Source: Thermoplasmatota archaeon
Lineage (GTDB): Archaea; Thermoplasmatota; JAQUQK01
Length of the DNA stretch: 5,794 nt
Direction of reading: 5' to 3'
NCBI GenBank assembly: GCA_028716125.1
Contig: JAQUQK010000072.1
Span: 2,958-8,751, forward strand
Made by a program: the position numbers and the translations under genes. Under the pieces are notes generated by a model. It had not been told where the DNA came from. It saw nothing but the letters and a program-made list of their open reading frames with translations, and did not search any database. Position 1 is the stretch's first letter; each line of letters starts with the position of its first letter. Of the stretch, positions 1 to 5,775 are shown piece by piece.

Positions 1-542
1 GGAAGCGCAATCCAGCCGATTGAGCCGATGAGCGGCACCCATATTCCAGTCGCAAGAAACACGAAGATTGCCATAGCGGCGTAGTGTATGTATGTCGGAT
101 GGCGCACAATCCGGTACGGACCTCCGGTTGCAAGAACATATCTCGCGGTCATCGACTTGTAGTTGGGACTGAAATTGACGTTGTACATCGCTATCGCCGC
201 CTCCCATGCAAAAAGGAGCCAGACGCCAAACATGCCGAGCCAGTTGAGCCAGTAAGGGAGCGGAATTACAAGAAAGTTTGGAACGTCTTTCCAGGCATCG
301 AAGATGCAAAGGACTACGACGAGCATTAAGGTGAGGTCGTTTAGCATGTGGCCGAAATTAACGCCTGCTCTGCTCCACCATACGCCGGGCGCTTTCCTGC
401 TAAGTTTCGGCTCGGGAGTTTCAACGACAATAGATCCCGGCGGCAGCTTGTTTGCGCTCCTCCTTCGGGACAGCCCATAAGCTGCGCCTGTCGCTATCCA
501 CGGCACAAGAATAGAAATCAACAGCTCAAATCTTCCCAGCAT
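1..542 (-). CDS. ICMT/PEMT-type integral membrane methyltransferase (3' end beyond window)
   Basis: The gene is open from an ATG at 542-540 to the left edge, giving 180 codons without the C-terminus. I see three hydrophobic segments at about residues 5-23, 64-82 and 92-119, then the motif GGPYRIVRHPTYIHY at about 140-154, followed by another hydrophobic stretch (157-180). The G-P-Y-x-x-x-R-H-P-x-Y core is the signature of the isoprenylcysteine carboxyl methyltransferase / phospholipid methyltransferase superfamily, which binds S-adenosylmethionine in the membrane and methylates lipid or lipid-linked substrates. The remaining conserved C-terminal residues are not visible. The true substrate is unknown; archaea lack classical CaaX-prenylated proteins, so a lipid or small hydrophobic substrate is more likely. 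The start is supported by a Shine-Dalgarno AGGAG 5 nt upstream. It follows the tRNA gene by 32 nt. The superfamily call is firm, the exact activity is not. Confidence 0.82.
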   Translation of the reverse strand, partial: MLGRFELLISILVPWIATGAAYGLSRRRSANKLPPGSIVVETPEPKLSRKAPGVWWSRAGVNFGHMLNDLTLMLVVVLCIFDAWKDVPNFLVIPLPYWLNWLGMFGVWLLFAWEAAIAMYNVNFSPNYKSMTARYVLATGGPYRIVRHPTYIHYAAMAIFVFLATGIWVPLIGSIGWIAL

Positions 543-547
543 GTTTT

Positions 548-552
548 CTCCT
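548..552 (-). promoter_or_regulatory. Shine-Dalgarno site of the membrane methyltransferase gene
   Basis: The minus strand reads AGGAG followed by AAAAC and the ATG, so the spacing is 5 nt. This is the only clear ribosome binding site in the window; the other four genes have none. It fixes the start at 542 and implies that this gene is translated from a transcript with a 5' leader. Confidence 0.65.
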
Positions 553-574
553 GGAGGCCATTTTTCTCTTTTTA

Positions 575-652
575 TGGCGGGCGTGGTGGGATTCGAACCC
601 ACGACCCCCGGGTTAGAAGCCCGGTACTATATCCTGTCTAAGCCACACGCCC
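575..652 (-). tRNA. tRNA-Arg (anticodon UCU)
   Basis: A complete 78-nt cloverleaf can be drawn by hand. The acceptor stem GGGCGUG pairs perfectly with CACGCCC, followed by discriminator G and an encoded CCA (575-577). The anticodon stem CCGGG/CCCGG encloses the loop CUUCUAA, giving anticodon UCU (complement at 615-617), which reads AGA and perhaps AGG. The T arm is GUGGG-UUCGAAU-CCCAC, perfectly paired. U8, A14, G15, G18G19, A21 and C48 all fit the tertiary-contact consensus. The D stem is the weakest part, with a G-U pair at 10-25 and a U-U mismatch at 13-22. The variable loop is 5 nt (GGGUC), so this is a class I tRNA. U8 is the usual site of 4-thiouridine made by ThiI, whose candidate gene lies about 400 nt upstream. 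No T-run follows the CCA before the next gene. Confidence 0.96.
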
Positions 653-662
653 CTGCTAATGA

Positions 663-677
663 CATATTTTTGATATG
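663..677 (-). promoter_or_regulatory. AT-rich palindromic box upstream of the tRNA gene (possible TATA box)
   Basis: The minus strand reads CATAT-CAAAA-ATATG, an inverted repeat with 5-bp arms and a 5-nt spacer, 11-25 nt ahead of the mature tRNA 5' end. It is the only strongly AT-rich patch in the gap, so it is the best candidate for the tRNA promoter. Its TCATATCA part is centred about 23-24 nt upstream of the tRNA, slightly close for a normal archaeal TATA box. Function is inferred. Confidence 0.35.
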
Positions 678-692
678 ACTTGCGACACTCGA

Positions 693-711
693 GCCGCGAC
701 TTCGTCGCGGC
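693..711 (-). other. Perfect 8-bp hairpin between the DUF59 and tRNA genes
   Basis: GCCGCGAC and GTCGCGGC flank a 3-nt loop (GAA on the minus strand, TTC on the plus strand), an uninterrupted GC-rich 8-bp stem. It lies 46 nt past the DUF59 stop and about 40 nt before the tRNA. No T-run follows it on the minus strand, so it is not a standard intrinsic terminator. It could protect a transcript 3' end, be a dispersed palindromic repeat, or be a processing site. The structure is seen directly; its role is not known. Confidence 0.5.
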
Positions 712-727
712 AACTGCCACGAAGGAG

Positions 728-732
728 AAAAA
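728..732 (-). terminator. T-run 25 nt after the DUF59 stop, possible archaeal terminator
   Basis: The minus strand has CCTTTTTCTCC shortly after the TAG stop at 758-760. Archaeal RNA polymerase can terminate at short T-rich runs without a hairpin, so this is a plausible end for the ThiI-DUF59 transcript, with the 693-711 hairpin just beyond it. A run of five T is weak evidence. Confidence 0.3.
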
Positions 733-757
733 GGTCGAAACTTCGCCTTTCACAATT

Positions 758-1036
758 CTACTTATTCAGCATTTTGTTGAGCTGTTCTGCCATCTGATGA
801 TCCACGATCTTGATTTGCACCTTTTTGATGCCCTTTACTGCTTCAATCGCCTTCTTCGCATTCATCGCCATTGGGATTACCGCCGGGCAGTACGGGTTTG
901 TCGGGCGCATCGTGAATTTTACGGTGTCGCCTGAAGTCTCAAGGTCCTCTATAAGGCCCATTGTATAGATGTCAATTCCAGTGTGCGGATCTGGAACACT
1001 CTTGAGCGCGGCAATTACGGCTTCATTGTCTGCCAT
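758..1036 (-). CDS. DUF59 / MIP18-family Fe-S cluster assembly protein
   Basis: This 92-residue protein has the usual length for a stand-alone DUF59 (MIP18, SufT/PaaD-like) domain. It shows the two family signatures: DPHTGIDIYTMGLI at about residues 16-29, matching the D-P-x-x-x-x-x-I/V-x-x-x-G-L-I pattern, and TNPYCP at about 46-51 with the conserved Cys50. The C-terminal half (about 61-79) has the helix then strand pattern VKGIKKVQIKIV typical of the fold. Members help assemble or deliver Fe-S clusters to target proteins in the cytoplasm. It starts 23 nt after the ThiI-like gene, which carries three cysteines likely to hold an Fe-S cluster, so it may serve that enzyme, though such proteins usually serve several clients. 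There is no Shine-Dalgarno sequence before the ATG at 1036-1034; an AT-rich box at 1059-1068 suggests a leaderless start. The stop is TAG. Confidence 0.88.
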   Translation of the reverse strand: MADNEAVIAALKSVPDPHTGIDIYTMGLIEDLETSGDTVKFTMRPTNPYCPAVIPMAMNAKKAIEAVKGIKKVQIKIVDHQMAEQLNKMLNK

Positions 1037-1058
1037 GGAATCAAACTGGAATCGTAGG

Positions 1059-1068
1059 ATTATTTATC
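1059..1068 (-). promoter_or_regulatory. TATA-like box for the DUF59 gene, overlapping the ThiI-like gene's stop
   Basis: The minus strand reads GATAAATAAT, centred about 27 nt upstream of the DUF59 ATG, the spacing expected for a leaderless archaeal transcript. It overlaps the last codon and the TAA stop of the ThiI-like gene, so part of the signal comes from coding sequence. No Shine-Dalgarno sequence lies between box and ATG. Confidence 0.42.
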
Positions 1069-1686
1069 AACTGTGCTGTCTTTTACAGATTGTGCAGCAA
1101 GCGCTAAAATGTCGACTTTTTCCTCTTCCTTTGCAACTTCATCCGGCTTCGCGTGTGTTTTTGGCATTTCAGGGACTGCCTTGCATCCGCCATCCTGTAT
1201 CGAGGAAATTTCAAAAGTTCCGATTTTTCTTGCGATTTCTATTATTTCCTCTTTGTCGAGTCCAATTAATGGGCGCAGGATTTCGCGCTTCGGCACCATG
1301 CTTTCGGCGCGAAGGTTCTTTATCGTCTGGGAAGCTACCTGGCCGAGCGAATCGCCGGTGATTATGAAATCAGCTCCTTCAATTTCAGCAATTTTGTCCG
1401 CAATCCTCAGCATCATGCGCTTGCAGAGAACGCATCTGTAATGCATGTCGCAGCAATCTGCAAATTTCTGCAGATTCGGGCCGTGCGGAACGAAGTACTG
1501 CTTGATTTTGGCATTCGCTGCCTTTTCCACCTGTGCAACAAGCTTTTGCATCTTTTCCCGCTGGCGCTCCTCAGTAAAAGGGCGGTTGTCCATGCTTGCC
1601 GCGATTATTTCCATTCCCTGTTTTGCCATCAAATATGCGGCGACAGGGGAGTCTATTCCGCTCGAAAAAAGAACTATGCCTTTCAC
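1060..1686 (-). CDS. ThiI-like tRNA sulfurtransferase, PP-loop domain only
   Basis: This 208-residue protein matches the AANH/PP-loop catalytic domain of ThiI, which adenylates U8 of tRNA and inserts sulfur to give 4-thiouridine. Visible motifs in order are the PP-loop SSGIDSPVAAYLM (residues 8-20; the usual form is SGGxDSP), YRCVLCKRMM with Cys85-x-x-Cys88, IITGDSLGQVASQTIKNL (108-125), LRPLIGLDKEEIIEIARKIGT (137-157), and a late DGGCKAVPEMPKT with Cys168. The CxxC plus the later Cys corresponds to the three cysteines archaeal ThiI is thought to use for an Fe-S cluster. Bacterial and many archaeal ThiI proteins carry N-terminal ferredoxin-like and THUMP tRNA-binding domains, absent here; the PP-loop begins at residue 8. 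No rhodanese domain is present. The last 30 residues are charged and lysine/glutamate rich. The start is GTG at 1686-1684, without a Shine-Dalgarno sequence. With no THUMP domain the substrate is less certain, so it could act on another target or with a separate tRNA-binding partner. Confidence 0.85.
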   Translation of the reverse strand: MKGIVLFSSGIDSPVAAYLMAKQGMEIIAASMDNRPFTEERQREKMQKLVAQVEKAANAKIKQYFVPHGPNLQKFADCCDMHYRCVLCKRMMLRIADKIAEIEGADFIITGDSLGQVASQTIKNLRAESMVPKREILRPLIGLDKEEIIEIARKIGTFEISSIQDGGCKAVPEMPKTHAKPDEVAKEEEKVDILALAAQSVKDSTVDK

Positions 1687-1696
1687 GGCAGGTAAT
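1680..1696 (-). repeat. 17-nt start-codon element, copy 1 (ThiI-like gene)
   Basis: The minus strand reads ATTACCTGCC-GTGAAAG across the start of the ThiI-like gene. It matches 16 of 17 positions of the element at 3148-3164; the one difference is the first base of the start codon (G here, A there). Ten of the shared bases are immediately upstream of the start codon and non-coding. Confidence 0.6.
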
Positions 1697-1707
1697 CTAA
1701 AGAAAAG

Positions 1708-1716
1708 TTAAAAATT
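1708..1716 (-). promoter_or_regulatory. TATA-like box for the ThiI-like gene
   Basis: The minus strand reads AATTTTTAA, centred about 26 nt upstream of the GTG start. That spacing places transcription start at or next to the start codon. It lies in the 37-nt gap after the M28 peptidase stop, and its T5 run could also help end the peptidase transcript. Confidence 0.5.
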
Positions 1717-1723
1717 GGGCGCT

Positions 1724-3154
1724 TCAGTTGTTAGCGAGCCAAAGCGCGTAGCTGCCGAATATTATTCCGCCAGGCGCAAGCCCTTCCGGAATAACGTGTT
1801 CAACGGTGTCCCAAATCGTGTGGTATTCGGTCGCGCCAGAACCCCAAAAGCAGGCATATTTTTCACCCGCTACCGCAAATGCGGTCTGATCGCTTCCGCC
1901 AAGGCCGTTCCACCATCCAAACGTGATGTTGAATTTTGCAAGATTTGGATGAACCTGGACTGAACGATTAGTTATGTTCCCAAGCATGCGCAGGGTGGCG
2001 TTGTCATTGGAATTTATCGAACCGGAATTTCCGCGTGTCAGGTCAATGTGGTTCATGTCGAGATTGAGGTATGAAAGCAGGCTTTCGTTTATTTCCTGCG
2101 CATGCGCCTTGAAGTAATATGTTGAGCCGAAAAGCCCTTCCTCCTCGCCGCTGAAAAGCGCGAATCGTATTGTGTGTTTCGGTTTTGAGTATGCAAGCTG
2201 GCGCGCCATTTCAAGCACGGTGCACGCTCCTCCAGTATTGTCAACTGCACCCGGCGAAACGTATGTGGTGTCCGAATGCGCACCCACCATCACGAATCCG
2301 TCGCCCTTGCCTTTTACTTCGGCAACAACTACGGGAATTTCGCGCTTCTCTACCTTCACACTGACGTCTATTTCCAGCTTGTAAATGACAATCGGAACAT
2401 TCGGAATTGGCGAAGGCAGCAAAGTCGTGTTTATCGCATCCAACATTGCCTGTCCAGTAGCATTAGAAACCATCATTGACGGGATGGATTTTCCCGGATA
2501 AGCTTCCGGATACGTAACAGTATTGCCTTCGGAATCTTTTCCAGTCGCGCCAAAGCTTATCGGCGGGCAGTCCAGCTCAGTATGTATCTGGGTGTTGTGG
2601 AATATGTTAACGGATGCGCCATCGCTTGCGGCATTCAGATATGCCATAGAATAGGAAATGGAGGCGTTCTTCTGGACAATGACCGCTTTTCCGGCAGTGT
2701 CTATTTTAGAGTATGCGCTTTCAGTTCCGTCGCCGCCGTAGATTATCTCATAAGACTGAGCGCCATTGGTTGAGCCGGAGTAGCCCTGCAAGATGAAATC
2801 CTCGCCGTGGATGAAATCCGTCCTGCTTATTTCGGAAAGGCCAAGCGGATCATATTGCACAAGCGCAAGCGACGCATGCTCGACCTCGTAGCAGGTCATC
2901 TCGAAGTATTCTATATGGACGCTCGAAAGCCCTGCATCCTCAAACTGGTTGACGAAGTATTCCGTGCCTCGGGCTTCGTTCTCGGTTCCTGAAAGTCTCG
3001 GGCCGATTGCGCAAAGCTCCACGACGTCGCCGAATGCGCGGACGTGGTCGAAGTCGATTATCTCGAAATCAGTCGTCCCGGAATTCGTGGAAACGCAGCC
3101 GGAAAATGAGGCGATGAGCATAGTGGCGAAAACTGCAAACGCAAGTTCTTTCAT
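1724..3154 (-). CDS. Secreted lipid-anchored M28-family zinc peptidase with PA domain
   Basis: The 476-residue protein begins with a lipoprotein-type signal: Lys2, a hydrophobic stretch (4-17) and FSGC with Cys20 as the likely lipid-modified residue, so it should be anchored outside the cell membrane. Residues of about 130-250 resemble a PA domain (GKAVIVQK near 155-162, DGASVNIFHN near 178-187, SIPSMMVS near 223-230). The M28 catalytic core follows with all expected metal ligands: GAHSD (His293, Asp295), GAVDNTGG (Asp305), SGEEEG (Glu337 as general base, Glu338 as ligand), LNLDMNH (Asp366) and YHTIWDT (His445). The family holds two zinc ions and mostly acts as aminopeptidases, here probably on external peptides. 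Eight N-x-S/T sequons occur (Asn163, 231, 242, 356, 385, 393, 396, 409), fitting N-glycosylation of an exported archaeal protein. The ATG at 3154-3152 is favoured by the signal peptide; there is no Shine-Dalgarno sequence. Exact specificity cannot be read from sequence. Confidence 0.93.
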   Translation of the reverse strand: MKELAFAVFATMLIASFSGCVSTNSGTTDFEIIDFDHVRAFGDVVELCAIGPRLSGTENEARGTEYFVNQFEDAGLSSVHIEYFEMTCYEVEHASLALVQYDPLGLSEISRTDFIHGEDFILQGYSGSTNGAQSYEIIYGGDGTESAYSKIDTAGKAVIVQKNASISYSMAYLNAASDGASVNIFHNTQIHTELDCPPISFGATGKDSEGNTVTYPEAYPGKSIPSMMVSNATGQAMLDAINTTLLPSPIPNVPIVIYKLEIDVSVKVEKREIPVVVAEVKGKGDGFVMVGAHSDTTYVSPGAVDNTGGACTVLEMARQLAYSKPKHTIRFALFSGEEEGLFGSTYYFKAHAQEINESLLSYLNLDMNHIDLTRGNSGSINSNDNATLRMLGNITNRSVQVHPNLAKFNITFGWWNGLGGSDQTAFAVAGEKYACFWGSGATEYHTIWDTVEHVIPEGLAPGGIIFGSYALWLANN

Positions 3155-3164
3155 GGCAGGTAAT
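3148..3164 (-). repeat. 17-nt start-codon element, copy 2 (M28 peptidase gene)
   Basis: The minus strand reads ATTACCTGCC-ATGAAAG, with the start codon inside it. It matches the element at 1680-1696 in 16 of 17 positions. The surrounding sequence diverges at once on both sides, so this is not the edge of a larger duplication. Confidence 0.6.
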
Positions 3165-3174
3165 ACAGAAACGG

Positions 3175-3183
3175 AATAAAAAA
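3175..3183 (-). promoter_or_regulatory. TATA-like box for the M28 peptidase gene
   Basis: The minus strand reads TTTTTTATT, centred 25 nt upstream of the ATG, with no Shine-Dalgarno sequence in between. This fits a leaderless archaeal promoter. It lies in the 57-nt gap after the ATPase stop, and its T6 run may double as a terminator for the ATPase transcript. Confidence 0.52.
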
Positions 3184-3211
3184 TCCTGCGAACGGAACCA
3201 CCGGAGCCATC

Positions 3212-5752
3212 TCAGGTATTTTCGTCCTTCCCAAGTGTTTTGTAAAACCGCCGCTCCAACAGCTCTGCCGAAACCAAGTATACACCAACAATTCCAAGCA
3301 CTGCCAGTATGAAAAGCGGCGGCATCGGCATCAATCCAAGCGCCCCTGCAAACGGCAAATACGGAAGTGCAATTGTCACCGCCACCACTGCAATAAGTGA
3401 ATAAAGCAGGGGCTTGCTTGGAAGGGAGCCGCGCCAGAACGGCTTGCGGCTGCGCACCGCCAGCAGTATGAGGGTTTGCGTGCATTCTGAAGATATGAAC
3501 CATCCGGTCTGGAACATCGGCTCGTTATTCCACGCCCCAAGCCAGAAAAGCAGGGCGCCAAAGGTCACAAAGTCAAAAACCGAACTCAGCCCCCCATAAA
3601 CGAGCATGAATCTGCGGATGAATTTTATATCCCAGCGCCGGGGCTTTGCCACAAGCTCGTTGTCCACCTTGTCCGTTGCTATTGCGGACGCAGAGATGTC
3701 GGAAAGCAGGTTAAGCAGCAGGATTTGCTTTGGCAAGAGCGGAAGGAAAGGCATGAAAAGGGTTGCACCAACCATGCTAAACATGTTTCCGAAATTGGAA
3801 CTTATGGCCATCATAATGTATTTCAAGGTGTTTGCAAATGTCTTTCTTCCCTCAATTACGCCATCTGCAAGCACCCCCAAATCCTTTTCCAGCAGGACTA
3901 TGTCCGCCGACTCCTTTGCAACGTCCACTGCATTGTTTACTGAAAGTCCCACATCCGCAGAGCGAAGCGCGGTCACGTCGTTTATGCCGTCTCCCATGTA
4001 TCCTACGACCATCCCTGCCTTTTTCAGGGCGAGGATTATGCGTTCTTTCTGGTTTGGTTCTATCTCTGCAAAGATGTCTACTCCTTTCACCGAGGCCACA
4101 AGCGCATCCTCCCCCATTTTTACTATGTCGCTCCCTGTGAGAATGCGCCCACTTGACAATCCAACTTCTTTACCCACATGCGCCGCCACATAGACGTTGT
4201 CGCCGGTTATCATCTTTAATGAGACGCCAAGCGACTTCATGCGCCCCAGCGTGGTGTTTATGCCTTCTTTGAGCGGATCGTGGAAAAGAAGAAGCCCCAG
4301 AAAAACCATACCTCGCTCGTCTTCCCTGCGTATTGAATTGGCGCCGCCCATGTCCAGGTAAGCTACACCTAGCGTGCGGTATCCCTTCTCGCCATATTTC
4401 CTGAAAAGGCCGTCAATTTTTGGGCGAAAATCTTCAATCGGCAAGACCGAGCCGTCGGGGGCCTCGACACTATTGCAAACGTCCATAATGTTGGAAACCG
4501 CGCCTTTTGAAATCATCACCGAATTTTTGCCGAATTGCGCGAGAACTGTCATTCTCTTGCGCACGAAATCGTAAGGCACCTCGTCGAGTTTGGCGTATCC
4601 TGAAATGTCGATGCGACCGCCAGCCAGTATCGCGTCGTCCAGCAGATTCACGAAGCCAGTCTTGTATGATGAGTTAAGATATGCATAAAGGTGGACTCTC
4701 TCGCTCTTTTCCCCGTCGACGCCTACAGACGAATAGAACTTGACTTTGCCTTCAGTCAGCGTCCCTGTCTTGTCTGAGCAAAGAACGCCCATGCTTCCGA
4801 AATTTTCAATCGATATCAGTTTTTTTACTATGACTTTCTGCTTTGCCATTTTTCTTGCGCCGTAGGCCAGCGTGACGCTTATGATCGCGGGAAGCAGTTC
4901 CGGTGTAAGGCCTACGGCAAGCGCAACCGAGAACATCAGCGAATCCACGACCGGCCGGTGAAAAAACACATTTATCGCAAAAACTGAAATCGTCATTATT
5001 GCCGTTACTTGTATGAGCGAGTAGCCAAAGCGCCTAGCTCCGCGCTCAAATTCGGTTTCCGGCGTTTTCGTTTTCAGGTGCTTCGATATCTTGCCAAATT
5101 CCGTTGCCGCGCCTGTTGCCGCCACAAGCGCATTCCCTTTTCCGCTCACGACGTGCGTGCCCATGAAAAGTACATTAGTTCGCCGATTTAGCGGCGCATC
5201 CACAGAAACTGTTCCTGCAGTCTTGTCGGCCGGATAACTTTCGCCGGTGAGGGACGACTCGTCAACGAACAAGTCCTTCGAATCCAGGATAATGCAGTCG
5301 CCCGGAACTATGTCGCCTGCGCCAAGAACTACGACGTCGCCCGGAACGACGTTTTCGACCGGAATCTCCTTTTGCTCCCCGCCGCGCAGCACCGCTGCCT
5401 TGATCTGGACTATTCTCATCAATTTCCTTATGGTGTTTGCGGCGTTGTATTCCTGGAAAAAGCCAAGGGCGCTGCTCGCTACTATTATGGCAACGATGAT
5501 GATTCCGTCCACCGTGCTTTCGAGCGCGAACGATATTGCTGCGGCGAAAAGCAATATCAAGATTAGCGGGCTTTTGAACTGCGCAAAAAACAGCCTAAAT
5601 GCGCTCACGTCCCTTTGCGGCTTAAGCGCGTTTGGGCCGTACTGCTGCAGGCGCGACTTCGCCTCTTCTTCGGAAAGCCCACGCTCGTCCGCCTTCAGTT
5701 CGGCTAGAACTGTATGAATCGGCACACTCCAGAACTGTTTTTCTTCAGGCAT
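3212..5752 (-). CDS. mgtA: MgtA-family P-type ATPase, probable Mg2+ transporter
   Basis: This 846-residue protein is a full-length P-type ATPase, close to the roughly 900 of enterobacterial MgtA/MgtB. From the N-terminus I see a cation-ATPase N-domain (about 8-60), two membrane segments (62-97), the actuator domain with SLTGES (167-172), two more membrane segments including GLTPELLPAI (281-290), the phosphorylation site CSDKTGT (Asp327), a nucleotide-binding region with SKGA (415-418), DPLKE (492-496), MITGD (514-518) and GDGIND (587-592), then six C-terminal membrane segments. The TM4 sequence, SSNFGNMFS in TM5 and KPRRWD after TM6 are MgtA-type, which points to Mg2+ import driven by ATP. 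TM6 reads LLSDISASAIATDKVD, keeping the aspartate but differing from the enterobacterial version, so other divalent cations are possible. The start is taken as ATG 5752; a TTG at 5755 would add one residue. There is no Shine-Dalgarno sequence and no room for an Mg2+ riboswitch leader. Confidence 0.92.
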   Translation of the reverse strand: MPEEKQFWSVPIHTVLAELKADERGLSEEEAKSRLQQYGPNALKPQRDVSAFRLFFAQFKSPLILILLFAAAISFALESTVDGIIIVAIIVASSALGFFQEYNAANTIRKLMRIVQIKAAVLRGGEQKEIPVENVVPGDVVVLGAGDIVPGDCIILDSKDLFVDESSLTGESYPADKTAGTVSVDAPLNRRTNVLFMGTHVVSGKGNALVAATGAATEFGKISKHLKTKTPETEFERGARRFGYSLIQVTAIMTISVFAINVFFHRPVVDSLMFSVALAVGLTPELLPAIISVTLAYGARKMAKQKVIVKKLISIENFGSMGVLCSDKTGTLTEGKVKFYSSVGVDGEKSERVHLYAYLNSSYKTGFVNLLDDAILAGGRIDISGYAKLDEVPYDFVRKRMTVLAQFGKNSVMISKGAVSNIMDVCNSVEAPDGSVLPIEDFRPKIDGLFRKYGEKGYRTLGVAYLDMGGANSIRREDERGMVFLGLLLFHDPLKEGINTTLGRMKSLGVSLKMITGDNVYVAAHVGKEVGLSSGRILTGSDIVKMGEDALVASVKGVDIFAEIEPNQKERIILALKKAGMVVGYMGDGINDVTALRSADVGLSVNNAVDVAKESADIVLLEKDLGVLADGVIEGRKTFANTLKYIMMAISSNFGNMFSMVGATLFMPFLPLLPKQILLLNLLSDISASAIATDKVDNELVAKPRRWDIKFIRRFMLVYGGLSSVFDFVTFGALLFWLGAWNNEPMFQTGWFISSECTQTLILLAVRSRKPFWRGSLPSKPLLYSLIAVVAVTIALPYLPFAGALGLMPMPPLFILAVLGIVGVYLVSAELLERRFYKTLGKDENT

Positions 5753-5775
5753 CAATTGACTAATGGCAGAAGGGC

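Noticed and set aside
348..641. Plus-strand open frame of 97 codons ending in GGIRTHDPRVRSPVLYPV
   Set aside because: This tail is the well-known false protein made by translating the antisense of a tRNA-Arg gene; the rest is antisense to the membrane methyltransferase.
969..1441. Two plus-strand open frames (130 and 122 codons)
   Set aside because: Both are antisense to the ThiI-like gene, and one also to the start of the DUF59 gene; neither has a motif or start signal.
3069..3503. Minus-strand open frame of 144 codons bridging the ATPase end and the peptidase start
   Set aside because: It is a different frame of two well-supported genes, rich in Cys, Trp and Arg, with no family resemblance.
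3606..4193. Plus-strand open frame of 195 codons
   Set aside because: It lies wholly antisense to the P-type ATPase, is serine-rich and has no recognisable motif; the ATPase frame has all catalytic motifs here.
5247..5717. Plus-strand open frame of 156 codons
   Set aside because: Antisense to the N-terminal and actuator regions of the ATPase, with low-complexity composition and no domain signature.
5753..5755. TTG as the start codon of the ATPase
   Set aside because: It directly precedes an ATG and would add only one residue; ATG is the more likely start, although the TATA-like box spacing (about 25 nt) does not exclude TTG.
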